A DNA stretch of 64,000 bases from Paracyclopina nana (taxonomy: Eukaryota > Arthropoda > Copepoda > Cyclopoida > Cyclopettidae), in contig JAGUCH010000003.1 of assembly GCA_019096065.1 (NCBI GenBank), positions 7,068,001-7,132,000 of the forward strand, written 5' to 3'. The position numbers were made by a program, and so were the translations under genes. Position 1 is the stretch's first letter, and every line of letters starts with the position of its first letter. Positions 47,610 through 58,794 of the stretch are shown here, in pieces. The notes below the pieces were generated by a model. It did no database searches, was not told the DNA's origin, and saw only the letters and a program-made list of their open reading frames with translations.

Positions 47610-49422
47610 ATGCCCAGAAGCACTTATTCTCGGTCCCCAAGCCTGCTAGTAGAAACATTGTCCAGTCAGCCCGATTCACTCGCCGCAGAGACACATTCAC
47701 AGCGGAAGGCTATGGCTGTTGAAGTGATACACATTTTCCTGGTGGTCTTTTTTGTCATAATCATGTATTTTGCCTGGATGGACGTGGCTCTCTACTACAA
47801 TTTGCAGAGTCAGCATGGAAATCTGCTTCTCACCCAAAACTATGCAGAGGAGGCGAAAAGGAGAATACTGCAGTCGGGCGTGGCCAATAATAAAACCTCC
47901 ACGCCTGCCTCAACGCACCCAACTGCACCACTCATTAGCACCTTCGATCCGTTCAATCCCATCAGCATTAAGCTACTTGTGCTCGACCACCCCAACCACT
48001 ATATCTACTATCCCCTCGGCTCGTGGCTTGACATTGACATTTTGAGGCTGTCGGAGAAGCTAACTTTCATCACTCCTGATATGATTTCGTGGACGCACGT
48101 GGTCGTTGCAGGATTTGCCAGCAAGTTTTTGGCGTCGGAAATGTTGACTCATCGCCGAGTGGGCTTTCTACTCTTTGAGCTGCGATCATTTCTGGATAGC
48201 TTGGACGGTTTGGTGGCCAGGTCCAGATCCAGGCAAAGGGCGATGATTGCTGACCGCTCCCATTGGGGCTTTTGGATGGATGGAATTTGCGATTTGTTCG
48301 GAACGATTTTCTTCATGGTTGCAGTTTTGTGCATCTGCCAACGATGTGTGCCAAGACGAGTGGTCAATTTCCATGTGCGGCCATTCATTTTCAAATATTT
48401 ACCCGCCTCAACGAAGAAATATCCGATTTTGGCTGATGCAGCGGATCAGGAGCCTTTTTTGCCGACAGCAAGTTCTATTAAGCCGAGGGTTAATGTGATC
48501 AGCTTTCGCCAAAGCACAGTGATTGTGGCCAGCCTGTCGCTGCTCATGTTTTTGTCCAGTTACTTTTGGAATAGGTATATGGAGCAATACCATTTATTGC
48601 TAGAAGTTCCCATGAGCAATGTGAAGGGAAACGCGGAAAAGCTACAACTGGATACTATAACATCGGCTCCATTCTGGTAAACAGGCTCAAGCTTTGCACA
48701 TTTCCACTTTTTCCTCGCTTTCGTCGTGTTTTCAATTTGAGGCTGAAAAGCTGCATACTACAGCCAAGGTCACATGAGCTGGTATAGTTGTAAAATCATA
48801 CATCCTAAAAATAGAATAGCCGGGTTTTTCGAATCGATGAACCTCAACATAGCTGAGTAAAGGTCTTTGCAGCACAAAAATAATCAACTCGGACTAGCTA
48901 AATTCACTTGGGAATAACGTTACAATGACCTGGAGTTTTTGCTAAATTTTCCTATGTAATTGACTCTTTAGCGGCTCGGTTGCTACACAAACACACATTA
49001 TATGCTTTTGAGGACCTAATAATCAGACCCAAAATCTCAATTGTATGCCCAATAGATGCACTTCTTATGCGTTACACCCTTTATCTTTTACTAAAGTCAA
49101 TAGTGTACCGCGCATCGCAATGTAAATCAAGAGTCGATTGAAATTGGAAACGCACCCTGCTCACTTACACTGTTCAATTGTTTCCTTTTTATGCCAACTC
49201 ATTAGTTTTCTTTGTACTTCCAGGATCATTGTCTGGTCATGGCGTCTTTTGAACCCTCATGCCTTGATGTCGGTGCTTTTGGCAGCGATATTCTTTGACA
49301 AGGCTATTGAAACTTTTGTTTGGATACAATTCCTCGGCTTTCTGCCATTAATCGGTTTGGCCTCAGTTTCTGAAGTTCATATGCAGGCCACTGCTTGGAA
49401 GCTATGGTACATCTCGCATTAA
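47610..49422 (+). CDS. CPES: Ceramide phosphoethanolamine synthase
   Basis: Two exons, 47610-48676 and 49224-49422, joined in phase (TG|G, Trp), giving up to 421 aa. CPES makes ceramide phosphoethanolamine, the main invertebrate sphingomyelin analogue, from CDP-ethanolamine and ceramide in the Golgi lumen. An N-terminal membrane helix (IHIFLVVFFVIIMYFAW) precedes a Pro/Thr-rich linker. The signature is LDSLDGLVARSRSR followed by WGFWMDGICD, fitting the CDP-alcohol phosphotransferase pattern DG-x2-AR...G-x3-D-x3-D, although the central spacing is longer than the standard eight residues, as I recall for CPES. At least three further membrane helices follow. The first ATG (47610) adds 34 residues before the likely functional Met at 47712; either start is possible. 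The 547-bp intron is larger than the local norm. Confidence 0.88.
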
Positions 49423-50316
49423 TACACTAAAAATCGTGATGCAGTGTGATATGCTTTAAAAATTCTCGTGCTTGTGATTAGCTCTTTTGATGCTTCGTCC
49501 TACTACATACAAAAGATAAATAGCCTAGCATTTTTGTCTAGGCTGCTACTTTATTATATATTCCTTACATGCCGTCCATGCAGTTCAAGAAAACTTTGCG
49601 AAATCTTGCAATAAATCAAGCTTCTCAATGTTCTCGACGGAATTTTGTCACGAGCCCTACAAAACCTAGCGCGCGCGCGCACAGATGGAGAGAAAGTCTC
49701 GTTTTCTTTGAAAATGAGAGAGATTTACGCGAGCCATTTTCGAGATTTGTATCGCTAGGCGTGGTTTTCCAGGCTACAAGTCTATTAATTTACTGCATTC
49801 TGAAAGCTCACAAAATATCTATTTATATATGTAAACAATTTATAAAACAAGCTAATAAAACAGCTGAGCAAATTTTGTAAAGTAAAAATCGAGTGGCAAC
49901 TTTGCGGGCTCGAGCTTGCGAGAGCCAAGTAATGCTACGAGATTTTTACTTTACAAAATGAGCTCAGATATTTTGTAAGCATGTTTTGTAATTTGTTTAC
50001 ATATATATACGATTTTATATGATGGAAAGTAATTTTCAAATGTTAATGAAGTTACCAGACCAGGCAATCTTGACTTAGCCTTTGATTCATTACTTTGAGG
50101 GCTTGGGTTGAGAGGCCTTCATTAGTGCAAGAGAAGCTGAAAGTGTTAATGAATCACTTAAAAAGTGTGCATTGTGAATTTGGCAGTTTTTGAAGATATA
50201 AGATGTGTTAGATTAAGTTTTGTTTGGTATCTCTGATAGAGACTCTACTCCTCTGCTGAACTTAGCTCAGTTTAGATGAAGAATAAAAAGGAATTCTAAC
50301 AACAAATTTTTCTATC
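49423..50316. other. Intergenic stretch with an inverted repeat
   Basis: A GC-alternating run GCGCGCGCGC near 49670 and the inverted repeat at 49824-50008 are the only structures seen; no gene was recognised. Confidence 0.5.
49824..50008. repeat. AT-rich inverted repeat, about 67-bp arms
   Basis: Arms at 49824-49890 and 49941-50008. The inner 20 bases (ATTTTGTAAAGTAAAAATC) pair perfectly and the outer parts pair with mismatches (TATATGTAAACAA on both). The spacer is GC-rich with its own GGCTCG/CGAGCC symmetry. It is probably a small MITE or foldback element, but no target duplication could be assigned. Confidence 0.6.
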
Positions 50317-50317
50317 T

Positions 50318-50390
50318 GTATTGGTAGCTCAGTCAGTAGAGTGTCGGATTCCTAATCTAGATGATCAGGGTTCAATCCCCATGCAAGGCA
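50318..50390 (+). tRNA. tRNA-Arg(CCT)-like sequence, probably a pseudogene or SINE head
   Basis: 73 nt with a standard A box (TAGCTCAGTCAGTAGAG) and B box (GGTTCAATCCC) at tRNA spacing, followed at once by a six-T Pol III terminator. The D stem pairs well and the loop TTCCTAA places CCT as anticodon. The acceptor (GTATTGG against GCAAGGC), anticodon and T stems each contain mismatches, so a functional tRNA is doubtful. The rest of a SINE body was not found. Confidence 0.45.
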
Positions 50391-50875
50391 TTTTTTCTCC
50401 TTTTTTCTGCAATGGGATTTACTTCTTGGACAATATCTGGTCAAACAGAGGAGCAACACACCTTATAAAATACTTTATAATGTGTGTCACTTGATAAAGT
50501 AAAACGTCAGAGCCTTTATATATGTGTAGTTATATGAACTGAGACGAATTGGTAAACTGAATTATACATGCGAAAATTACTTTCCATCATATAAAAGGAG
50601 TTCATCATCGCATATTTATTTGGCAATAACAGAGTAATCACAATATACACATTTGCCAGTAAAATCTTCGCTTGGAAGATAGCAGCATCAATATCTAACT
50701 TCACCGGTTTTTCGTTGCCCTTACGACGGCATTTTGCTAGTGCATCAAATGCCGAGAAGGACAGAAGCCGTTCAAATATCACTTCATACCATGATGTGTA
50801 CATAATAGAGTAAATCGACTAATATAAGCAGCAATACATTATCAATAAGAGAAACATACGCGTAATATACCATGA

Positions 50876-51234
50876 TCAATAGGAGACGCACTCGACCAAA
50901 AAGCCATTGAGCTGCTTGTGAGATGAGGACGGGGAATGGCTCAACCTAGAACCGGGGGAAAAATTAATATTAATCCTCTTTTGAAAGTGAAAAATGCCAC
51001 GTGCCTGTGATTTTTCATGTTATCCGCCTTCTTGAAAGCCTTTCCGCAAATATTGCAGTTGAAGAGCGTCTGGTTCTCGTCCTTGGAAGTGTGGTTCCGT
51101 TCGTGAATCAGCAAGTTGTACTGCTTGTTGAAGGAACGGTGGCAATATTTGCAATCGTACGTCTCGACCGCAGCCCGACACTTTTTTCGTGCCAAGAAGC
51201 GAGACTCTTGATAAGGGTAGGCCACAGCAAACAT
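50876..51234 (-). CDS. drm: Drumstick-like small zinc-finger protein
   Basis: Two coding exons on the minus strand, 51234-51005 and 50945-50876, give 99 aa. The odd-skipped-family protein Drumstick is an 80-100-residue nuclear protein that, in Drosophila, binds Lines and frees Bowl. The protein opens with MFAV, as Drumstick does, then finger 1 YDCKYCHRSFNKQYNLLIHE (His pair completed by RNH) and finger 2 CNICGKAFKKADNMKNH. The intron between the exons is 59 bp with a GC donor (CAG|GCACGT). This splice yields NHRLSH, completing an H-x3-H pair; reading through instead gives a 97-residue product without it. A non-coding first exon probably ends at 51489 (donor AAG|GTAAGG) with an acceptor TTGCAG at 51242. 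The gene lies 6.2 kb from a five-finger odd-family gene of opposite orientation. Confidence 0.78.
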
Positions 51235-51241
51235 GATTAAC

Positions 51242-54200
51242 CTGCAATAGAAAATTATGCGTACTTCGGAAGGATGACATGGCGTGGCGTGATTCAAGAA
51301 GAACCAAATGCCAATGATGTGAGAAAATTACGCCTGCGTCTGGGAACCTTACTCACACAGTGGGTGGTACTAATAGTTGAGGTAGAAAAGCAATTAAGGC
51401 CACGTCAGGCCTTTAGGCTAACAACCAGAGCAGAACACCTATGATTATTATTGACACCACGACGGCTGAGCACAAATTAAAACCTTACCTTGACTGCGGA
51501 TGATAGCTTTGGGGCGCTGCTGGTGGATCAGTGATAGGCCTACCGATCGTCGTGGGCCTGCTTCGTGATATAAGCTTTTTTGGGGGGATAACTTTGTCAA
51601 CGCAGTTCTGGAGCTGAGAGCAACTTGGAATATTATGAGTTGGGGCGCGAGAGCGCGGACCCTGAAACCCCCCCTGCTCATTGGATCCCTTATCATCTCA
51701 TGATGTTTCTTAGCATGCTCTCGCACACTGCCATTCTTGGAGCATGTGAGGCGGGTCCTCGTCATCTGCCCAAAAGCTGGAGAACTAAGAACTGCACCTG
51801 TTCGAGTCCAACTCTTACTAGGCATGATAGATTTGAGGCGGCTATCTCGACTTTCAGGCAGATGAGCAGGGCCCATCTTTTATGGCAGCATAGGGTTATG
51901 GCCTGCGCGAACGTGTGTGCAGAGCGTATTTCCATAAGAGTGCTGTATGGCCTCATGATTGTAGCTCAGGTAAGGCAGTCAAGAGTTTTTTTGGAACGTG
52001 CCGAGTGTCCGCCCAAGCCATGCATGCACACGGGTTGAACCGTGCGATCCGCGGTTGCCTGAATGATGGTGCCAACCTGAGCTGGCTTTGTTCGAGACTC
52101 ACGGCGCGTGGGAAATGCACAGAAGCCTCTTGGATCATCAACTGGCTCCTCCTTCCACCGTTTTCATTGGCCAACCTCAATATATCGTGGATTAATCATA
52201 CCATCGGGTCACCTAGGGTCCGACACATGACAAATGTCCAGGCGTAGAGGCGAGACCAATGCTTAGAGACAGATTTTGAGGTGGGTTAAGGCCACATTCA
52301 TGACCTCAAAAGGCGAGATCAAGATGAACCCACTTTCTAGCAGGATCTCGCACTGCCAGCGTAACAGCACTGAGCATTCCAAAATGATGACATTTCGTGC
52401 TGGCGAAAAAAAAATTAAAGGCTGCTTTGTTAGGATGCACGCACAGCGGAACTCATCAGATGGATGCACATTTATGGTTTTCTTGGTGCAACTTATGGGG
52501 CATCGTAAGGGTTGACATTTGTGGAAAGTTCCGGGCTCGTTCATGTCTCCTAGCTCATCAAAGAATGTTTGCTAATAATGTTTAGATGCGTTTAAAATAG
52601 TATGATAACAAAGAAGAGTATTATAATGTGACTGAAACTGATGAAGCAGCATCAGAGTAATTATACATATATAGCACAATTTCAAAGTTTAAATAGCAGA
52701 TATGCCAACCATGCCATAGCAGAACCCCGACAGCGTGAATAAGAGCCGTACAATAAAAAGAAAACGACAAGCCATCAGTAAGCAAAAAATAGCAGTCATT
52801 CCTCATAAAGAACCCAAGTATAACCAGTTAAATGCTAAAAGGGTTCCAAGCTCGTTCTTATAAGCTGATGAGAAAATTCGTTGAAAACGCTTATGCAGAT
52901 ATTTATGTGACTCTTCGCCGATGGTTCATGGCCTGAAACCTGAGCTAGTTAAGCAAACCCTGGATCTTTTTCGTCCGATGCTGACGAAAAAAGGACCAAC
53001 CATTTTGCACCTCCACCAATAATAATTTCGAATCCTCTGAAAAAACGGTCTTGCACAGAAATGGAGCTGGGGGATTCATTCATCGGGGCAAATCTCAGAA
53101 GGTGACTTGTTGAACCCAGTCCATTGATGCGAGCGTTGACATAATTGGGCTCTGAGAACTGGTCCGAAAAATTCCATCTTTGAATGGCATGGCCGAACAA
53201 TTCCTTGGCATGTGGCTGAGGTTCGTTGAATAGACATCTTGATGTCTTTCATCAGGTTCTCTTTGTGTGACCACACAATCACCGACATCATCGGCTGGAT
53301 CAAAACCTGAGCAACAAGAACTTATGCGAAAAAATGCGAGACTTCTTGCAGAGAAGCAACCCCCTCCTACCTAATTATGGATGAGTCTCTGCTCGTAAAT
53401 GGATGTGCGGAATAATCGAGCGCGGTCTGCTATTTAATTGCTCGCCCTTTAAATTTTGTTGCCCATAATATAATAGTTTCATGGGTGGAGTATACGGCGA
53501 ATATGGCCACAAATTCGTACACTCTCTGCAGTCCCAAACTGGTTGGACACGTTCCATCACTTGTACCTTTGTATGAGCATTTACCCGTATCTCGTGTGCT
53601 GAATATGTTGCTGTGGTCCGCATTACTTACGATATATAGACTGGCTCAACAGTGCAGAGCAACTTGAGCTGACTATTTTTTAAGACAAATGCCACGAGAC
53701 GTCCGCGCAAAAGCAGTAATTAGATGGCACGCTGCAGGTTTGCTTTATGAAAAATGGCCGATTGCTAGGCTTTGATATCGAGGAATTTTTGACCATGTGT
53801 AGCCAGGGAGCACTGTAATTTTTACGTAAGTGAGGTTGCTCACTCGTTACAAAGCATCTCAGACATGAGATGGGAGGAGTAAACGAATGTGAGGCAGATA
53901 GGAATGTGGACATTAAAGTCTGGGTTTCCTGCACTTTATGGATTATTTCTCCACCACCACACCACATACAACCCTGTGTGCATGAATATGATTATGCCAC
54001 AGCTAAATTTGGAGCATGAAAACAACTTGTAGCGGGCTATGAATATATTTAAAAACCACATGGCTACACATGCCCAAGCTCACTAGACGAGAATAACGAG
54101 CTAGATTACTCAAGAAGAGTTTTTTCTCAAACAATTGAAGGTCAACTGCTTAGCTAAGTATAGTTATAGTAATCATCTTCCAGAGCAGGAGGAGATATAT

Positions 54201-57200
54201 GACCTCATGTTTGTCCCGAATCATGGGCGAGGCTAATGTTTTTCCAGCAAGGTTCGCTCATTGCCTAATGAATCCGGACAAAGGATGAAGCCTAGGGCTC
54301 TCAAAGGGGCAAAGGTGAGCGCCATATTGATACTATGCTGCTCCGGTATCATTATGACCGAAAAAAGGACCAAATGTTCGTGACTCGAGGAGAAGAAGTT
54401 CATGATCATTTCCAATATCGTATTTGGGCAAAATGTTGACACCATCTATCAAGATTGCTTCGCAATCAATGTTATTGATGACGTCGTCGAATCAAGCATG
54501 CCTGTCAAAAGATGCCGTGTGGTCTTGCCCATCAAAATAATCATTGAGAATGCTATGCACCAACAAGGTTTCGTGACTTATGCTCGCTTTTTACGGCCAA
54601 GCACGAGCAGGTGGCCGTGCAGTTGAGCTGTGCATTTTGTGAGTGCCTCGGAAAAAAACCCAATTAGTTGGGCCTCGACAAACTGCTCAATTTGGTCCTT
54701 AAATTGACGTGTGCTGCACAAACATTAAAAATCCAGCGGGAAAGTTTGGTTAGCGCGCCGCCTGCTCACGAACCACCTGAGAAGATGACCCGAAGACAAT
54801 TCCCATCCTTGAAAAATGCCCCTAACCCAATTCACATGACCATGATGATATGGGGTCTGGAGTCCCTTGGACCCCCCGGGGGTCATCGCTCATATCCGAG
54901 TAAAGTCCACGCGCGTTTAAATTCCAATGCCATGTCAATATTGTATAATTTTTTCGTGGGAAATTCACTAGCTGCCTGAAAATGGCTAACCATTAATCTT
55001 CCCTTTAAATACCATTTTATAAAGCACGTGGTTTTGGAATGTGGCCTTTTCATTGTTCAGCTATTGACTGCTTTGAATAGTGCTTTTGGGGGCGAAAATA
55101 GAATAATAATGTTCTAACTTGCAAATGAGCTGACAGGTCACATTCCTCCACCTGAAATGAGACAGTTCGTCTCCCTTTATGTGGATTTCTTTTTTTGAGG
55201 GAAAACGTTTTTTCCCTTTCTCAAGATCCGACATTAAGAGTTATACCTGTCACTTTGGTGATTCGCTTGACCAACGTGAAATAAGCGCCCCTTTTTGCCA
55301 TGAAAAAACCAGTTTAAGTAGGCCTTTCGGGTCTCTATGATTAGGATAAAGTGTGGGAAACTGGCCACAAAAGCCACAACTTTTTCTGCTTTTAGTAGCC
55401 ATCTATAATTGAGGAGCGTTAAAAACCCACATTTTCTCGAACGATGATCTCTTGGTTGCTACATGACCGACGTTGTCAAGGTCTTTTTGTTATGGAACAT
55501 GAGAAAAAAAAACTTAACCCAAGGCATGTAGAAGCCTTTGTTATATGTAGAAGTTACACAAAAAGTAGGAGAACAATCTCACATATGGAGCGATGCCAAA
55601 AGGTGAGCCAACTAGCTAGCAAGCTGCAAAAAAGCGCAATAATAAAACGGGCTCAACCGCTCTAAACGCGTGAGAAACCCGAGATTCAAATGAGAAACAT
55701 TTCAATTTACTTCCATATGCGTGAAATTGTTGCTGCTCTCAATGCAGTTCGGAAAATTACAAACTTGATCCGATCTGCATTTTCTCAGCCTCAAACAATA
55801 ATGATGTTCCTAATAAGCAAGGCGTTGGGAAAACTTTCTCTCCAACTCTCGTTTGTGAGCTCCTCTACAGCGCATTATACTGTGATTTATGAACTTTGTT
55901 TCTCCGGTGTAAAGTGAGGCATCTACATATTCAAATGAATTCATAGGTACCTAATAGGCTAAATAGGGCTTGTTGAGTGCGAGCTCAATAAATATTTCCA
56001 TTTTGGAACCTCCGTGACACCGTGTCATTTGTTACCCGTAAAAAAGTAAATTGCCCTTTAAAAGCTAATCTTCGTTGCTGGAATATGCACTATATGAATC
56101 GCTGTTTGTGCATAGAATTTTTTGAAAACTCCATAATGATTAACAATCGGCTGGATCGATCAACACTATGATCGCGCGATTTCCAGGAAAGGCAAATTGA
56201 TGGCCTCGTAAAACGGACTCTAGGGCCATTGAAAAGCGAGATTTCGGTAAGTGTAAATGCTGCGCATAGAAGAGCTGTGTCTACCCATTATTGTGGAAAA
56301 GTTATGGGACTTGTTTTTCTGTCATTGAACGTGAGTTTTGTGGCCGCAGCACTAGACAAATTAGTTGTCTAGGCAAAGCCCCAGCAAAGATAGGGGATTT
56401 TAAGCAAGTCCTAAAATCTTGGGAGGTCCATTCAAAGCTAGAAAGAGCTAACAATGTAACCCTAGAAGCTGCCTCAGCTCAGATCTTTTAATTAGAAAAA
56501 CGAGCGAGAAATTCAAGCACGGCTTGCTCAGAGGCAAAAATTTGCATCTTGTTCGCCTCTAGCGACCATTTCGAATTCCTACGTCAAGACAAATGAAGAT
56601 GTTTTTTCTCGTGTGTTCATATGATAGTTTCACCACCACCACACGAACTTTTTCCTAATTGTGCATGGGCTCAAGTGAGAATTAATGACATTTCATGAAT
56701 GACATTAGTCCTTTTGTGCATGAATCACTTGAAGGGTTGGTCACCGCTTGAGTGTGGTCCTAGTCAAGTTAAGATAACCGAAATTGACTCCGAGGTGTCA
56801 GCGATACCAGCAACACCACTCACTCGGGACTTACTGGAGTCGAATCTGACTGACCCTCGTAAATATTGTGCAGTGGTTTTCTCCAGATGCTCAAATGAAT
56901 GGACAAAAACTAAAAAGCCAGAGAGGGCACTAAAGACCTTATCTTGGCCCTTAGCTGTGTGGTCTCTGCGTCACCGTAAATACCGCAAGAAAAAAAACCT
57001 CCAGCACCATTTTGGCAAATTGGTACTTTTGTTGCATTGACAACACATTCAGACATGGAGTGGGCTTGCGTGCGGCCAAAAATATAATGCTCGGGCAAAA
57101 ATCAGGCTATTCATCGAGCAAGTGCATTTTAGGGCTCTTGGAAACTTGAAAAACGCAAATGTTTACGGCTTTGCCAAAAAGGGGGAAAACGAGCCCTCAA

Positions 57201-57460
57201 ACACGACACTATTTTCTCTTACAAGTAAATTATGATGGTCAGAATTTGATGCGTAAGCAACACTTACCGTAGTATGTCTTACTTTGACCCAGGTTGACCC
57301 ATCATATTTTGCGCCATCAGATGGCGCGTGTGAGAAAGTGCATCAAGCCATTTTACCATAGGTCTCGTGCACGGCCACGACTTGCACGCTCGACTTTAAA
57401 AATGGCCGCCATCTCCGCTTGAGCCTCTCCTCCACACATGCAGGTATCATCCACTTTAAT
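51242..57460. other. Non-coding region between drumstick and the odd-skipped gene
   Basis: About 6.2 kb between the divergent starts. The first 247 bp are the likely drumstick 5' intron (51242-51488). I saw no other gene: the frames present are short, unordered and without domains. There are few repeats, and sequence complexity is high with mixed GC, which fits a regulatory landscape. A GACCCCCCGGGGGTC palindrome lies near 54876 and a double CTCF-like palindrome at 57311-57327. Confidence 0.5.
57311..57327. promoter_or_regulatory. Palindromic CTCF-like site upstream of the odd-skipped gene
   Basis: GCGCCATC-A-GATGGCGC is a perfect palindrome around one base. Each half contains AGATGGCGC or its complement, which fits the CTCF core AGRKGGCGC. 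It lies 134 bp before the ATG. Binding is inferred from the motif only. Confidence 0.35.
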
Positions 57461-58267
57461 ATGGCGGGAAACCACGACCCAACGATGGGCTTTAAACCGG
57501 CTGAGTGCACAGGAGCGCCCAGAACCCAGTACAACACCATGGAGCCCGGATCTGTTCTGAGGAACATTTGCCAGCTTCTCTTGATCCGTAAGCAAATTCT
57601 CACCAATTCCGCCGAGATCTTTCAATCACCGACTGCGAGCGACGAGGAGAAGCCTAAAATAAACAGGAAATCATCACCAGCTGATTCGAGACCATCATTA
57701 GTGCCAGTGCAATCAGTGTTTGATCATGAAGGAGAAATTGAAAGGGAAGTTTTAGCCAAAGAGCAAACAACTACTCCAGAAAACAAGCCAAATAGAGGAA
57801 GTCGTCGCAAAAAGCAATACATTTGTCAATATTGCAACCGTGAGTTTACCAAGTCGTACAACTTGTTGATTCACGAACGAACACATACGGATGAACGTCC
57901 GTTCAACTGTGATATTTGCGGCAAGGCCTTCCGTCGACAAGATCACCTCCGCGACCACCGCTACATCCATTCCAAGGATAAACCATTCAAGTGCGAGGAT
58001 TGTGGCAAAGGCTTTTGCCAATCACGCACTCTGGCCGTTCATCGCATACTTCATATTGACAATTCCAACCACCAGTGTCCGACCTGTGGGAAAAGTTTCA
58101 ACCAGAGGTCCAACCTAAAGACTCACTTGTTGACTCACTCCGAGCAGAAACCTTTCTCCTGCACTCAGTGTGACAAAGTTTTTCGTCGCAACTGTGATCT
58201 CAGGCGCCATCGATTGACCCACATGGCGACGTCATCAGCTGTTAATGTGGCGGTGACATCATCCTAA
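57461..58267 (+). CDS. Odd-skipped family transcription factor, five C2H2 fingers (bowl/sob/OSR)
   Basis: 268 codons in one exon, from ATG at 57461 (an acceptor-like CATGCAG lies 18 bp before it, so a 5' exon is possible) to TAA at 58265. Five consecutive C2H2 fingers fill the C-terminal half: [80 protein letters not shown] and [20 protein letters not shown], each followed by its second His. Fingers 1-3 are close to identical with the Odd/Bowl/Sob/OSR consensus, including linker [10 protein letters not shown]. Five fingers fit Bowl, Sob or OSR2 better than Odd, which has four. The N-terminal half is short and polar, so the protein is shorter than fly Bowl. Such factors specify leg joints, gut and segments. 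The exact paralogue cannot be settled here. Confidence 0.92.
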   Translation: MAGNHDPTMGFKPAECTGAPRTQYNTMEPGSVLRNICQLLLIRKQILTNSAEIFQSPTASDEEKPKINRKSSPADSRPSLVPVQSVFDHEGEIEREVLAKEQTTTPENKPNRGSRRKKQYICQYCNREFTKSYNLLIHERTHTDERPFNCDICGKAFRRQDHLRDHRYIHSKDKPFKCEDCGKGFCQSRTLAVHRILHIDNSNHQCPTCGKSFNQRSNLKTHLLTHSEQKPFSCTQCDKVFRRNCDLRRHRLTHMATSSAVNVAVTSS

Positions 58268-58272
58268 AGGAA

Positions 58273-58288
58273 AAATAAAGCTTTATTT
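58273..58288. terminator. Palindromic, two-way polyadenylation signal
   Basis: AAATAAAGCTTTATTT is a perfect 16-bp palindrome carrying AATAAA on both strands, 6 bp after the odd-skipped stop codon. Confidence 0.6.
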
Positions 58289-58782
58289 ATAACCTGTTGA
58301 AAAGGGGATCAAAGGATTACCCCTGCTTTTATGGGCATCCACGCACAAAAAAGAGACACATTTAAGCAGCAATCATGCATGATTGAAACATTACTTATTG
58401 GCTTGCTCACATTCAGGTTGACATGGAAAATCAAGATTTACATTAAAGGCGTTGGTTTGGCTTAACTTTTTATGATGCCAGGGGATTATTTGCTCGCTGC
58501 CAAGCAAGCCTAACTGGCAATAATAAGGTCATATCATTTCACGCTTTGCAAATCTTCCCATTAAAATTGGGCTTACACCTGAATGCTGGCAAATAGGGTC
58601 ATCACGCCTCCTTTACGCTTCCCAACGGCTCGAATTAAATTCTCCCTTTTACAGCAGCCAAAGTAAGGTACTCTTATTAGGAATTCCAAACGTAGCAGTT
58701 GTCCCCTTTGGCAAAAGATGGATGTTAGCTTCCATTTGCGCTGTTAAATATTTAAATTATATTCCAGTCACTGGTGACACTA

Positions 58783-58794
58783 CCACTAGGGGGC
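58783..58794 (+). promoter_or_regulatory. CTCF-like site downstream of the odd-skipped gene
   Basis: CCACTAGGGGGC is an exact match to the core CTCF consensus CCASYAGRKGGC. It lies 516 bp after the stop codon. Function is inferred from the motif alone. Confidence 0.35.

Noticed and set aside
51448-52250. Several overlapping 75-142-codon frames near drumstick
   Set aside because: They lie on both strands, have no domains and coincide with GC-richer DNA upstream of the drumstick first exon.
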